Notes under the pieces: model-generated
What the model was told of the DNA's origin: nothing
What the model saw: only the letters and a program-made list of their open reading frames with translations
The model's database searches: none
Made by a program: the position numbers and the translations under genes
In this document: positions 42,953 to 51,923 of the stretch, piece by piece
Numbering within the stretch: the first letter of the stretch is position 1
How the letters are laid out: each line of letters begins with the position of its first letter
Source of the DNA: Mangrovibacterium sp041596335
GTDB taxonomy: Bacteria > Bacteroidota > Bacteroidia > Bacteroidales > Prolixibacteraceae
Assembly (NCBI RefSeq): GCF_041596335.1
Contig: NZ_JBFHIT010000008.1
Coordinates: forward strand, 1-64,000
Reading direction: 5' to 3'
DNA: 64,000 nucleotides

Positions 42953-44014
42953 ATGGAACTAAACAACGGAAACCGAATTATGCTTTTTCCTAAACTCAAT
43001 AAAATTATCATCGTAATTTTTGCTATCGCTTTTGTTCTGGTCGGCCTGTACGGGTACCGGCTTTTCAATTATGTTTTTGCTGAAAACATAAAAAATCCCG
43101 GGAGCATAACCATTCCGCACGACGCTTCGTTTGAACAGGTGTTGGATTCATTAAAAAGCATGGATATTTTAGAAAATGAGAAAGCTTTTCGATGGGTCGC
43201 TAAAAAGAAGAACTACGCTGAATCTATAAAAGCCGGGAAATATGTCTTCAACAAAGGAATGAATTCAAATTCGATGGTAAACATGCTGAAAGCCGGCAAT
43301 CAGAAACCGATCACAATCACCTTTAATAACCTACGGTTCATGGCCGATTTAGCAGGCAAAATCGCCAAATACATCGAACCTGACTCTTCAAAACTAATCA
43401 GCTATCTATGTTCACCGGAAGTGATCAGTGAATATGGGTTCAACGAGCATTCCTTTCATGCCATGTTTATTCCGAACAGCTACGAACTCTACTGGACAAC
43501 CAGTCCCGAGCAGTTTGTTTCGCGGATGCATGCTGAATACAAGCGCTTTTGGAATGACACTCGCCTGGCGAAAGCCGACTCGCTCAAACTAACTCCTGTC
43601 GAGGTGATTACACTGGCATCAATCGTACAGGAAGAAACCATTAAAGAAGACGAAAAACCAATTGTTGCCGGACTGTATCTGAACCGCATTAAAAAAGGGA
43701 TGCTCCTTCAGGCCGACCCGACGGTAAAATTTGCTCTGGGCGATTTCGGCATCAAACGCATCCTCACCCGTCATTTGGAAATCGATTCGCCATACAATAC
43801 CTACAAATACGCCGGACTGCCTCCCGGCCCCATCAATTTCCCCGAAATATCGAGCATCAATGCGGTTCTGAATGCAAACGCAAATAAATACTTGTATATG
43901 TGTGCCCGCGAAGACTTTTCCGGCTACCACAATTTTGCCCGCACTTTACGGGAACACAATGCCAATGCTGAACGTTACCGCAATGCGTTAAACGCAAATA
44001 AAATTTTCGAATAA
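42953..44014 (+). CDS. mltG: Endolytic transglycosylase MltG
   Basis: A 353-residue single-pass inner-membrane enzyme that cuts nascent peptidoglycan strands and so ends glycan elongation. One hydrophobic segment (about 17-37) anchors it; a LysM-like part follows (SITIPHDASFEQVLDSLK, AGKYVFNKGM), then the YceG catalytic domain with FIPNSYELYW and ASIVQEET. Glu228 in the final E-T of that motif corresponds to the catalytic Glu of E. coli MltG. The C-terminal signatures SPYNTYKYAGLPPGPINFPE and FSGYHNFARTLREH are intact. The inner ATG at 42980 is an alternative start. Confidence 0.93.
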   Translation: MELNNGNRIMLFPKLNKIIIVIFAIAFVLVGLYGYRLFNYVFAENIKNPGSITIPHDASFEQVLDSLKSMDILENEKAFRWVAKKKNYAESIKAGKYVFNKGMNSNSMVNMLKAGNQKPITITFNNLRFMADLAGKIAKYIEPDSSKLISYLCSPEVISEYGFNEHSFHAMFIPNSYELYWTTSPEQFVSRMHAEYKRFWNDTRLAKADSLKLTPVEVITLASIVQEETIKEDEKPIVAGLYLNRIKKGMLLQADPTVKFALGDFGIKRILTRHLEIDSPYNTYKYAGLPPGPINFPEISSINAVLNANANKYLYMCAREDFSGYHNFARTLREHNANAERYRNALNANKIFE

Positions 44015-44086
44015 CCGGATGAACATTTGTTAACATTACTTTTTTTTATTTAGCGAAGCTTCATTTTCATTAACATCAAATCGGCC

Positions 44087-44094
44087 TAGATTTG
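44087..44094 (+). promoter_or_regulatory. -7 box of the first tandem paralog
   Basis: TAGATTTG matches TAnnTTTG. The start would lie near 44100, only about six bases before the ATG, so the transcript may be nearly leaderless. Confidence 0.5.
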
Positions 44095-44105
44095 CAGAAA
44101 AAGAT

Positions 44106-44630
44106 ATGCGACTATTGCTTGCTGTCCTGCTCTGTATTTCTGTTTTCCCGTTGTTTGCACAAGAAGATCCGAATCCTCAAACAGTTGTTTTCGAAGGCTT
44201 CCTGATGCTCGAAGACAGCATTCCGATTGAAAATGCGTACCTCATCAATTATCGCACAATGAAGATCGTTGCCACGAACAGCAAGGGCTATTTCAAGACA
44301 ACAGCTCAGATCGGTGACTCGCTCATGATTAACCACCTTACGCTGATGCCAAAGGTTGTGCATGTGCCGGAGCAAAGCAAGGCCATCGACACTATCGGGG
44401 TTGATTATCGCACTTATATGATTGAGCCGGTAGTTAGCAATTCGTATGCTATTCAGATGAAATATTTTGAAAAAAACATGCAATCGATGTATCGGCAACT
44501 CGAAAAGCTTGGCTATCATCCAAACATTTCTAAATCAGTTCGCATACCGCCGTACAACCCCGACGAATATGATCCCGGATTAACGATCCGCTTAGGCGAC
44601 TTGATTAGCCTACTAAAGCGAAAAAGATAA
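44106..44630 (+). CDS. Exported protein, carboxypeptidase-regulatory-like domain (tandem paralog 1)
   Basis: A 174-residue protein with a signal peptide (ends PLFAQ). Residues about 25-85 resemble a small carboxypeptidase-regulatory/CarboxypepD-like beta-sandwich (VFEGFLMLEDSIPIENAYL, KGYFKTTAQIGDSLMINH). The C-terminal part (YRTYMIEPVV, then a helical Gln/Lys-rich stretch ending LLKRKR) has no known motif. The neighbour at 44724 is a clear paralog. Such domains occur at the start of SusC-type receptors; free-standing versions are periplasmic or outer-membrane associated. Function unknown. Confidence 0.75.
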   Translation: MRLLLAVLLCISVFPLFAQEDPNPQTVVFEGFLMLEDSIPIENAYLINYRTMKIVATNSKGYFKTTAQIGDSLMINHLTLMPKVVHVPEQSKAIDTIGVDYRTYMIEPVVSNSYAIQMKYFEKNMQSMYRQLEKLGYHPNISKSVRIPPYNPDEYDPGLTIRLGDLISLLKRKR

Positions 44631-44723
44631 CGCAACGAATAACGATAGTTTAAACATCTAAAAACTTTTGATATCATCTTTCGTTAATGTACATTGGAGG
44701 CCTATTTACAATCTAATGAACTA

Positions 44724-45257
44724 ATGCGACGAATTCTATATTTAACAATATTGATTGCCATTGTGAGTGCTGTGTCTGGTTACAGCCAAAACAACCAAAC
44801 AAAAACATTCGTGTTCGATGGTTATGTGCTAACGCAGGATTCATTACCGTTGGAAGGAGCCTTCCTGATTAACTACCGAAATTCAAAAATTGTTGCCTGT
44901 GACCATTCCGGTTATTTCAAGATGGTGGTTGAAGCTGGTGATTCGTTGATGGTCAACCACGTTTCCATGGCACCCAAGGTGGTTAGTGTAACCCCAACCT
45001 ACCTCCAGAAGGCGCGTATTTTTGTGAATTACCGGACGTACATGATCAATCCGATTACCAGTTACGATGAGGAGAAACTAAAGTCGAATGTCGACCAAAG
45101 TATGGATCAGTTAAATAAAGATATCAAAGAGCAAATACTGGTTGACCCCACGAAACGAACCGGAAATGACAACACCTACGACGAAGACATTCAAAACCCG
45201 GGAGCAACAATAATTCGCTTTACGCCAAACATAAGCAAAAAGGATAAAAAAGACTAA
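44724..45257 (+). CDS. Exported protein, carboxypeptidase-regulatory-like domain (tandem paralog 2)
   Basis: A 177-residue protein from ATG 44724 (the longer frame begins with TTG at 44694). A signal peptide (ends SGYSQ) precedes a domain matching the upstream gene almost position by position: TFVFDGYVLTQDSLPLEGAF, LINYRNSKIVA, SGYFKMVVEAGDSLMVNH, APKVV and NYRTYMINPI. The C-terminal tail differs (acidic, then PNISKKDKKD). It converges on murB, overlapping its 3' end by four bases. Function unknown; origin by tandem duplication is clear. Confidence 0.75.
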   Translation: MRRILYLTILIAIVSAVSGYSQNNQTKTFVFDGYVLTQDSLPLEGAFLINYRNSKIVACDHSGYFKMVVEAGDSLMVNHVSMAPKVVSVTPTYLQKARIFVNYRTYMINPITSYDEEKLKSNVDQSMDQLNKDIKEQILVDPTKRTGNDNTYDEDIQNPGATIIRFTPNISKKDKKD

Positions 45258-46276
45258 CTCCCCAGAATATTAACTTCCGGTTCAAGTTGAACGTTGAATT
45301 GTTTCCGCACAGACTCCTGAATTTTTAAAGCCAGCGCATAGAGTTCAGCACCCGAAGCTTTTCCGTGATTCACGATTACCAGCGCTTGTTTTTCATGCAC
45401 TCCGGCATCGCCATCGCGAAACCCTTTCCATCCGCATTGATCGATTAACCAACCGGCAGCTAACTTGCTCTTTCCTTCGCCTGCCGGATATAGCGGCATG
45501 GCCGGAAATTGACTTTTCAACTGCTCTGCAACTACATTGGCGACAACCGGGTTTTTAAAAAAGCTGCCTGCATTGCCCAAGCGTTCCGGATCGGGTAATT
45601 TCGACTCACGGATAGCAATTACAGCTTCGCGAATATTGTTCAGGTTCTCTCCTCCACGTCGTTCTACTTCGGCTTTTAAGTCGCCATAATCCAACTTATA
45701 TTCCGCAAATTTATCAAGCCGAAACACCACCGAAGTAACAATGAAACGATTCTTCAGCTCATGCTTAAAGATACTGTCCCGATAACCAAAACGGCATTCA
45801 GCACCAGGAATTTCATAATCCGTAAAGGTCTTCAAATCGAACCCTTTTACGGTATCAACTAAGTCGCAAACCTCTACGCCATAGGCTCCGATATTCTGAA
45901 CCGGAGCCGATCCGACATTGCCGGGAATCAGAGACAGATTCTCTAGTCCAACAAACCTTTGACTGACGCACCACGCCACAAACCGATCCCAGATTTCGCC
46001 AGCACCAACTTCCACCCAAACATAGTTTCTGTCTTCTTTCACCTGACAAATTCCCGGAATATTAGCGTGCAATACCAGCCCTTCAAAATCAGCAGTAAAA
46101 AGCAGGTTGCTACCTCCTCCCATTACCAGCAAAGGCACTTTCTCCCAATCGGGAAAAGAGGCCAAAAAAACAGGAAGGTCTTCCAACTCGGTAAACTCGA
46201 AAAAATAACGGGCCTTGGCGTCTACGCCAAATGTATTGAATGCTTTAAGCGAAAAGTTCTCTTCGAAACGAATCAT
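45254..46276 (-). CDS. murB: UDP-N-acetylenolpyruvoylglucosamine reductase (MurB)
   Basis: A 340-residue FAD enzyme that makes UDP-MurNAc for peptidoglycan. Motifs: FNTFGVDAKARYFFE at the N-terminus, the FAD-binding stretch LLVMGGGSNLLF, NLSLIPGNVGSAPVQNIGAYGVEV, FGYRDSIFK and the proton donor Ser in GNAGSFFKNPV. The type I (E. coli-like) C-terminal extension is present (GWLIDQCGWKGFRDGD, LALKIQESVRKQF). Start at 46276 is chosen because the longer frame from 46294 overlaps the -7 box. Its 3' end overlaps the convergent paralog gene by four bases, with no terminator between. Confidence 0.95.
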   Translation of the reverse strand: MIRFEENFSLKAFNTFGVDAKARYFFEFTELEDLPVFLASFPDWEKVPLLVMGGGSNLLFTADFEGLVLHANIPGICQVKEDRNYVWVEVGAGEIWDRFVAWCVSQRFVGLENLSLIPGNVGSAPVQNIGAYGVEVCDLVDTVKGFDLKTFTDYEIPGAECRFGYRDSIFKHELKNRFIVTSVVFRLDKFAEYKLDYGDLKAEVERRGGENLNNIREAVIAIRESKLPDPERLGNAGSFFKNPVVANVVAEQLKSQFPAMPLYPAGEGKSKLAAGWLIDQCGWKGFRDGDAGVHEKQALVIVNHGKASGAELYALALKIQESVRKQFNVQLEPEVNILGS

Positions 46277-46291
46277 GAATTGATTTTTTGC

Positions 46292-46299
46292 CAAAGATA
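46292..46299 (-). promoter_or_regulatory. -7 box of murB
   Basis: The minus strand reads TATCTTTG, matching TAnnTTTG. A start near 46286 leaves about 10 bases to ATG 46276 and excludes the upstream start at 46294. Confidence 0.55.
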
Positions 46300-46312
46300 A
46301 TAGAACCTGCTT

Positions 46313-46320
46313 TATATTCG
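46313..46320 (+). promoter_or_regulatory. Candidate -7 box of the GT4 gene
   Basis: TATATTCG (one mismatch) about 107 bases before the GT4 ATG, back to back with the murB promoter. Confidence 0.35.
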
Positions 46321-46426
46321 TTTAAGCATACAAACCGATTTGTAATATAGAGGAGTTTATGGAGCGTACTAACCGATAAACAAAATTTCATTGCATTGAA
46401 GTCAATTGAATACTTTGAAAAACAGA

Positions 46427-47545
46427 ATGAACAAGCCTGTTATAGTTGATATTGTTGTTATTAACGACCTTGTTACAGACAACAGAGTCCATAAGGTTGC
46501 ACAAAGCCTGCTTGACATGGGCTTTCAACCCCGCCTTACTGGCCGGGTTCGCAAAAAAAGCCTTCCTTTAGCAAAACGTGACTATCCGGCACACCGAATG
46601 CGCCTGGTTTTTGAAACAGGCCCGTTTTTCTATCTCGAATTCAATGTTCGTTTGTTCTTCCGACTTCTGTTTTCCCGCGCACATGTTATCCTATCAAACG
46701 ACCTTGACACACTTACTGCTAGCTATCTGGCAAGTAAATTGAGCAATAAAAAACTTGTCTACGATAGCCATGAATATTTTACGGAGGTTCCGGAGTTAAT
46801 CAACCGGCCTTTTAAAAAGAGTGTTTGGAAGAAGATCGAGCAACTGATCCTTCCCCGGCTGAAAAATGCCTTTACGGTATCGCAGTCGATTGCTGACGAA
46901 TACAATAGACTATACGGAACTCAATTTCAAGTACTCCGCAATTTACCGGTCAGAAAAGGGCAGCTTAGCTACGATATTGACCCAACCGTTATTCCTCATG
47001 ACGAAAAAGTTGTCATCTACCAAGGAGCCCTAAATCTGGGTCGTGGTCTGGAATTCGCCATACAAGCTATGCGCCATCTGCAAGGCGTTCAGTTGTGGTT
47101 GGTTGGCTCGGGAGATATGGAAGATCAACTACAAACGCTTACCCGAGAACTTGGATTACAATTTAAAGTCCGTTTTTGGGGGCAAGTACCTTTTCACGAA
47201 TTATCGGCCTTGACCGCCCAAGCGGATCTAGGCCTTTCCATCGAACAAGATCTTGGACTAAATTATCGTTTTGCTTTGCCAAACAAATTATTCGACTACA
47301 TCCAACATCAAATTCCCGTGTTGGTTAGTCCGTTGCCCGAGATGGCTCGCGTAGTAAATAATTACGGCATCGGTCTTGTATTAAAATCGCACCATCCCGA
47401 GCAGATGGCCGAACAGATCAATGAAATCCTTTTTGACCGGAAACTGCGCGAATTTTGTTTAAGAAATCTGCCCAAAGCATCACAGGAACTATGCTGGGAA
47501 CGACAAATCCCGGTTCTTAGCAAAATTTTTCATAACCTGAACTAA
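46427..47545 (+). CDS. GT4-family glycosyltransferase
   Basis: A 372-residue cytoplasmic GT-B glycosyltransferase from ATG 46427 (the frame extends to a TTG at 46406). The N-terminal half has VVINDLVTDNRVHKVAQSL, ILSNDLDTLTASYLASKL and DSHEYFTEVPEL; the C-terminal half has VVIYQGALNLGRGLEFAIQAM, LWLVGSGD and VRFWGQVPFHEL, with the donor-binding segment near LSIEQDLGLNYRFALPNKLFDYIQ. Substrate is unknown; cell-envelope or exopolysaccharide synthesis is likely. No polysaccharide cluster surrounds it. Confidence 0.88.
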   Translation: MNKPVIVDIVVINDLVTDNRVHKVAQSLLDMGFQPRLTGRVRKKSLPLAKRDYPAHRMRLVFETGPFFYLEFNVRLFFRLLFSRAHVILSNDLDTLTASYLASKLSNKKLVYDSHEYFTEVPELINRPFKKSVWKKIEQLILPRLKNAFTVSQSIADEYNRLYGTQFQVLRNLPVRKGQLSYDIDPTVIPHDEKVVIYQGALNLGRGLEFAIQAMRHLQGVQLWLVGSGDMEDQLQTLTRELGLQFKVRFWGQVPFHELSALTAQADLGLSIEQDLGLNYRFALPNKLFDYIQHQIPVLVSPLPEMARVVNNYGIGLVLKSHHPEQMAEQINEILFDRKLREFCLRNLPKASQELCWERQIPVLSKIFHNLN

Positions 47546-47614
47546 CTGATTGTCAGCTTTTCGTTAACAAATTGAAACATTCACATGAAATTTTCAAATT
47601 TTGCAAACCATTAG

Positions 47615-47644
47615 TTTGTTGTATTAATCTTTTGACTAATTTCG
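47615..47644 (+). promoter_or_regulatory. Promoter of the small lipoprotein gene
   Basis: -33 TTTG (47615-47618), 18 bases, -7 TAATTTCG (47637-47644, one mismatch). A start near 47650 gives a leader of about 54 bases. Confidence 0.65.
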
Positions 47645-47703
47645 CTTAACCGTTATGAGTATTATTTACCCTGATTTATTTACAAGTTAAACCCTATTTT
47701 GTT

Positions 47704-47880
47704 ATGAAGAAGATTATCTTTCTTTTAGGAATTATGGCCGTTATGGCGTCTTGCGGATCTAAAACAAAACCCGCAGAAGAAGTTACAGAAACTGCAATCG
47801 AGGAAACAGTAACTGAACAAGTTGAAGCTGTAGCTGATTCAGTTGAAGTTGCCGTTTCTGATTCTGTTGTTGCAGAGTAA
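47704..47880 (+). CDS. Small acidic lipoprotein (58 aa)
   Basis: A 58-residue frame: MKKIIFLLGIMAVMASCGSK is a good lipoprotein signal with Cys17, and the 42-residue mature part is rich in Glu, Val, Thr and Ala (EEVTETAIEETVTEQVEAVADSV...). Three lines of support make it a real gene despite its size: a promoter with correct spacing upstream, a strong terminator starting 23 bases after the stop, and the lipobox. No function is recognised; the repeating acidic/hydrophobic pattern suggests a helix or an extended spacer at the membrane. Confidence 0.8.
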   Translation: MKKIIFLLGIMAVMASCGSKTKPAEEVTETAIEETVTEQVEAVADSVEVAVSDSVVAE

Positions 47881-47902
47881 GTTTTTGCGACAAGTAACAG
47901 AT

Positions 47903-47950
47903 AATGATGTTTTGAAGAAATGCTTGTTTCTTTGGAACATCATTTTTTTT
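47903..47950 (+). terminator. Terminator of the small lipoprotein gene
   Basis: Outer stem AATGATGTT (47903-47911) with AACATCATT (47936-47944), an inner stem (GAAGAAA with TTTCTTT) and a run of T. The 3' arm overlaps the last codons of the convergent FtsE-like gene. Confidence 0.85.
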
Positions 47951-48662
47951 GGTCTATAAGTTCCGAAAAATCAAGACTCAACTGTTCCTTCCCCGGATTG
48001 CTTAACTTCAAATCAGCACAGAGCAGTGTTTTTGCTTTAAACCGTTCGATTAGGTGATAGTCGTGAGTTGCCATCAAAATCGTTTTTCCCTTTCTGTTTA
48101 ACTCGCTAAATATCTGCATTAATTCAGCTGAAGTTTCCGGATCGAGGTTACCGGTTGGTTCATCAGCCAAAATAATATCCGGATCATTTAAAATAGCTCG
48201 GGCAATCACAACCCTTTGTTGCTCGCCTCCCGACAACTCATGCGTCATTCGGTTTAAACTGTATAGCATTCCAACTTTTTGCATTACTTCAACAACACGG
48301 TCGTTAATCGCCTTTTCCTGCTTCCAGCCGGTAGCTTTGAGCACAAAAACCAGATTTTCCTTTACCGATCGATCTGGCAATAATCTAAAATCCTGAAATA
48401 CAATTCCCAACTTACGTCTCAAATACGGAAGCTCCCGGTTCTTCAACTTTCGAAGATCATAACCGGCAATCGTTGCTTCACCGCTAAACAGTTTCAATTC
48501 AGCATTTAGCACCTTAATTAAACTCGATTTACCACTCCCGACTTTACCGATCAAATAGACCCACTCGCCCGGATAAACATCCAGGTGAACGCTCGATAAA
48601 ACAAGGTTATCCTGTTGGTAAATATCGACGTCATTCAAATGTATGATTGGTGTTTTCTGCAT
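47940..48662 (-). CDS. ftsE: FtsE-like ABC transporter ATP-binding protein
   Basis: A 240-residue ATPase with Walker A GKVGSGKSS, Q-loop VFQDFRLLPDRSV, signature LSGGEQQRVVIARA, Walker B IILADEPTGNLD and the H-loop ATHDYHL. The RLLPDRSV and EPTGNLDPETS segments match the FtsE group that works with FtsX to control peptidoglycan hydrolases at division. No ftsX is adjacent, so the assignment to division rather than to a related export system is likely but not proven. Confidence 0.85.
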   Translation of the reverse strand: MQKTPIIHLNDVDIYQQDNLVLSSVHLDVYPGEWVYLIGKVGSGKSSLIKVLNAELKLFSGEATIAGYDLRKLKNRELPYLRRKLGIVFQDFRLLPDRSVKENLVFVLKATGWKQEKAINDRVVEVMQKVGMLYSLNRMTHELSGGEQQRVVIARAILNDPDIILADEPTGNLDPETSAELMQIFSELNRKGKTILMATHDYHLIERFKAKTLLCADLKLSNPGKEQLSLDFSELIDQKK

Positions 48663-48686
48663 GCTGTGTTTATTTCGTGCCTCTCA

Positions 48687-48694
48687 CAAAACTA
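48687..48694 (-). promoter_or_regulatory. -7 box of ftsE
   Basis: The minus strand reads TAGTTTTG, a match to TAnnTTTG, with a start near 48681 and a 19-base leader. Confidence 0.55.
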
Positions 48695-48820
48695 AGTTTT
48701 TTTGCCTCACCATGTAATAAAGGCCGAAAATAATCAGTTATTTGTTGAGAACTCAGGCAGGATTTTTGTAGAACGCCTGACAATAATGCTATTTTTACAG
48801 ATCTATATAATCCACAGCCA

Positions 48821-51800
48821 ATGAAAACAAGATTCGTGTTGTTAACACTTGCAATATGCCTCGTTTCTACTCTCACTTTTGCACAAAAATCTCTTCATTA
48901 CAAAACAGTTTCACCCGAAATTGAACAAGCCAGAGAGCTGTTTTCGAAAAATCAGTTTATTTCGGCCAGTGAAGCTTTTGCCAGAATCGAAGCTCAAAGT
49001 GACAAAGGATCAGAGGTTTGGTCGGAAGCCCAGTACTACCAAGCGCTTTGTGCCTTAAAAACCGATTCGCGCAACGGCGAGACACAGATGCAGAAATATC
49101 TGCGAGACAACCCTCAAAGTGCGTATTCGAATCCAGCGAAATTCGAGCTTGCCAATGCCTGGTTTAAAGATGGTAAATACTCGAATGTACTGAAGACATA
49201 CAGCGAATTGCCCACTCGTGAGTTCTCGCAACACGATCGAAGCCGAATGACCTACCAAAAAGGCTATTCTCTTTTTCATACAAAACGCTATGACGAAGCA
49301 GAAAAAGAGTTTAATAAAATAAAAGACGGACAAACGGAGTACGCGCCACAGGCTACTTATTACTGGGGGCACATCAATTACATGAATAATCAATTTGATC
49401 AGGCGTTGCTGTCTTTTGAGAAATTGAAGAATAATCCGGCCTTTGCCCCGGTAATTCCATTCTATTTGAGCCAGATCTACTATAAACAGGGCGACTATGC
49501 CAAGGTAATTCAATTTACCGAACCACTAATTAGTAAGGCCGACAAGCAGCAGATCGCGGAACTATCGAAAATTCTTGGAAGCTCCTATTTTCACCTCAGC
49601 CAATTCAACAATGCTATTCCGCATTTGGAGCGCTATTTCGAGGCAACAAAAAGTAAACAGCGTGAAGAAAATTACTTGTTTGCCTATTGTTATTACCGTA
49701 CGGATCAGTTCGATAAAGCGATCACTCCGTTTGAGTATGCCTCGGCCGGGAAAGATGAAATGGCTCAAAACGCATACTATCATCTGGCCGACTGCTACAT
49801 TCACACGGGTGATAAGAACAAAGCCAGAATTGCTTTTGAAGCAGCATCGGAAATGGATTTCGATGTCAGGATTAAAGAAGACGCGCTGTTCAATTACGCT
49901 AAAATCACCTATGAATTGTCGTATTCGCCATTCAACGAAACAATCAATGCTTTCGACAAATACATTAGCCTGTATCCAAATTCGGAGCGCAACGATGCGG
50001 CTTACAACTATCTTGTTCAGGTATACATGAATACCAGCAATTACCGCGATGCTGTCGCTTCAATTGAAAAAATTAAAGTCAAAAATACATCGATCCGCCC
50101 GGCCTACCAACGCGTATGCTACTTCCGCGGATTGGAACTTTTTAATAGTCTATCGTACACCGAAGCTATTGGCTATTTTGACAAATCACTCGAAAACGGT
50201 GAATCATCACCGCAACTTCGTGCATTAGCTACATTTTGGAAAGCAGAAGCTAACTACCGACTTGGAAACTACGTTCAAGCTTTAAACGGATTCGAAACAT
50301 TCGCCCAACTTCCCGCAGCAAAAAAAACGGATGTTTATTCGAGTTCCAATTACAACCTCGGATATAGCTATTTTAAATTGAAGGACTACCAACGAGCAGC
50401 AGAAGCTTTCGATCGCTATATTGGAAGCACAGCTCAAAAAGATGAAAAACTTGCTGATGCGTTGAACCGATTGGGTGACTGCAAATACATTAATCGTGAT
50501 TTTGGAGCCGCGCAACTAAATTACGACAAAGCACTTAAGCTTAATCAGTACGACGCCGACTATGCCCTATACCAAAAAGCAATGAGTGAGGGTATTCAAC
50601 GCCATCCGGAACAAAAAATCAGCAGTCTAAAGAATTTGCTGCAAACTTATCCAACATCGTCCTTTGTTGATGACGCGTTGTTTGAGTTGGGCAGAACTTA
50701 CGAACGAGAGAATCAGCAACAGACAGCCATTTCGTATTACACGAATTTATTGGAAGAATTTCCACAAAGTGGATATCGTTCAAAGGCCCTTTTGCAATTG
50801 GGATTGATCAGCTACAACCAGTCGGACTATAACCAATCGATGAGTTATTACAAACAAATAACCGAAAAATACCCGGATAGCGAGGAGGCACAAGCCGCCA
50901 TGTTGGGGATCAAAAATAACTACATGGAACTGAATAATGTAGATGCCTATTTTGCTTACGTCAAACGTCAGGGGTCGAATGTTCAGATAACCGTCAGCGA
51001 ACAGGATTCGCTTAGCTACCTGGCAGCCGAGAAACTGGTCATGAGTAAAGATCCGAACGCCCACCGCCAATTGGAGCACTACCTCGAAAATTATCCGAAT
51101 GGAAGTTTCAATCTGAACGCTCGTTTTTACCTGGCGGAAGCCAAATACGCGTCAGGAGAATACTCGGCCGCATTGAAATATTATGAGCTCGTTCTGGATC
51201 GAACCGACAATATATTTACCGAAGCGGCCTTGGCTCGCGCGGCGGAACTGCATTACAATGCCTCCAATTACAGCCAGGCATTAACGCATTACGAGCGACT
51301 GGAAGTCAACTCCAACAACAAATGGAATTTACTAAAAGCACGATCAGGTATGATGCGCTGCTATTATGAACTGGGTGACTACAATAAATGCGTCAAAGCG
51401 GCACAGAACGTGCTTGCATCCGAAAATATCTCGGACCATCAGAAACGTGAGGCGAACTTCAAGCTTGCCAAATCCTATCTCCAAACCAATCAAGACAAAG
51501 AAGCCATGCCTTTGCTGGTAGATTTAGCTACCGAGACTCAAAGTCAAGAAGGAGCTGAATCGAAATACTTGCTAGCCGAATTGCTGTTTGAGCAAAACAA
51601 AACCATGCGGTCAGAAAATGAAATTATGGATTTCATCTCGAAAAACACGCCGCATCAATTCTGGCTAGCCAAAAGCTTTATCTTACTGGCCGACATTTAC
51701 TTACGCAATGGCGACCAGTTCCAGGCTAAACACACCCTTATGAGTATGATTGAAAATTATCCGGAAGAAAACGACGGAATAATAGAGATGGCGAAAGCCA

Positions 51801-51883
51801 AATTGCAACATCTGGAGGAATTAGAAAAACGGGCGCAAGAACAAAAGCCCGAACCAATTCAAATTAATCCGAACCAAAATTAG
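48821..51883 (+). CDS. Large exported TPR-repeat protein
   Basis: A 1020-residue protein with a signal peptide (ends LTFAQ) and tetratricopeptide-type repeats along its whole length, for example ARELFSKNQFISASEAFARIEAQ, YYWGHINYMNNQFDQALLSFEKL, YNLGYSYFKLKDYQRAAEAFDRYI and LLQLGLISYNQSDYNQSMSYYKQI. Many repeats are of the outer-membrane-lipoprotein/YbgF kind. TPR arrays bind protein partners. It is eight bases before the extended barrel frame (41 bases before its ATG), so the two are cotranscribed and probably form an envelope complex. TATTTTTA at 48789-48796 is a possible weak -7 box. Function unknown. Confidence 0.88.
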   Translation: MKTRFVLLTLAICLVSTLTFAQKSLHYKTVSPEIEQARELFSKNQFISASEAFARIEAQSDKGSEVWSEAQYYQALCALKTDSRNGETQMQKYLRDNPQSAYSNPAKFELANAWFKDGKYSNVLKTYSELPTREFSQHDRSRMTYQKGYSLFHTKRYDEAEKEFNKIKDGQTEYAPQATYYWGHINYMNNQFDQALLSFEKLKNNPAFAPVIPFYLSQIYYKQGDYAKVIQFTEPLISKADKQQIAELSKILGSSYFHLSQFNNAIPHLERYFEATKSKQREENYLFAYCYYRTDQFDKAITPFEYASAGKDEMAQNAYYHLADCYIHTGDKNKARIAFEAASEMDFDVRIKEDALFNYAKITYELSYSPFNETINAFDKYISLYPNSERNDAAYNYLVQVYMNTSNYRDAVASIEKIKVKNTSIRPAYQRVCYFRGLELFNSLSYTEAIGYFDKSLENGESSPQLRALATFWKAEANYRLGNYVQALNGFETFAQLPAAKKTDVYSSSNYNLGYSYFKLKDYQRAAEAFDRYIGSTAQKDEKLADALNRLGDCKYINRDFGAAQLNYDKALKLNQYDADYALYQKAMSEGIQRHPEQKISSLKNLLQTYPTSSFVDDALFELGRTYERENQQQTAISYYTNLLEEFPQSGYRSKALLQLGLISYNQSDYNQSMSYYKQITEKYPDSEEAQAAMLGIKNNYMELNNVDAYFAYVKRQGSNVQITVSEQDSLSYLAAEKLVMSKDPNAHRQLEHYLENYPNGSFNLNARFYLAEAKYASGEYSAALKYYELVLDRTDNIFTEAALARAAELHYNASNYSQALTHYERLEVNSNNKWNLLKARSGMMRCYYELGDYNKCVKAAQNVLASENISDHQKREANFKLAKSYLQTNQDKEAMPLLVDLATETQSQEGAESKYLLAELLFEQNKTMRSENEIMDFISKNTPHQFWLAKSFILLADIYLRNGDQFQAKHTLMSMIENYPEENDGIIEMAKAKLQHLEELEKRAQEQKPEPIQINPNQN

Positions 51884-51923
51884 AGAACAGTTGATCGTGA
51901 TAAAGAATCAATCAGGCAAAAAA

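Noticed and set aside
44112..44519. A 135-codon minus-strand frame opposite tandem paralog 1
   Set aside because: The plus-strand protein has a signal peptide and a paralog next door, which proves the coding direction.
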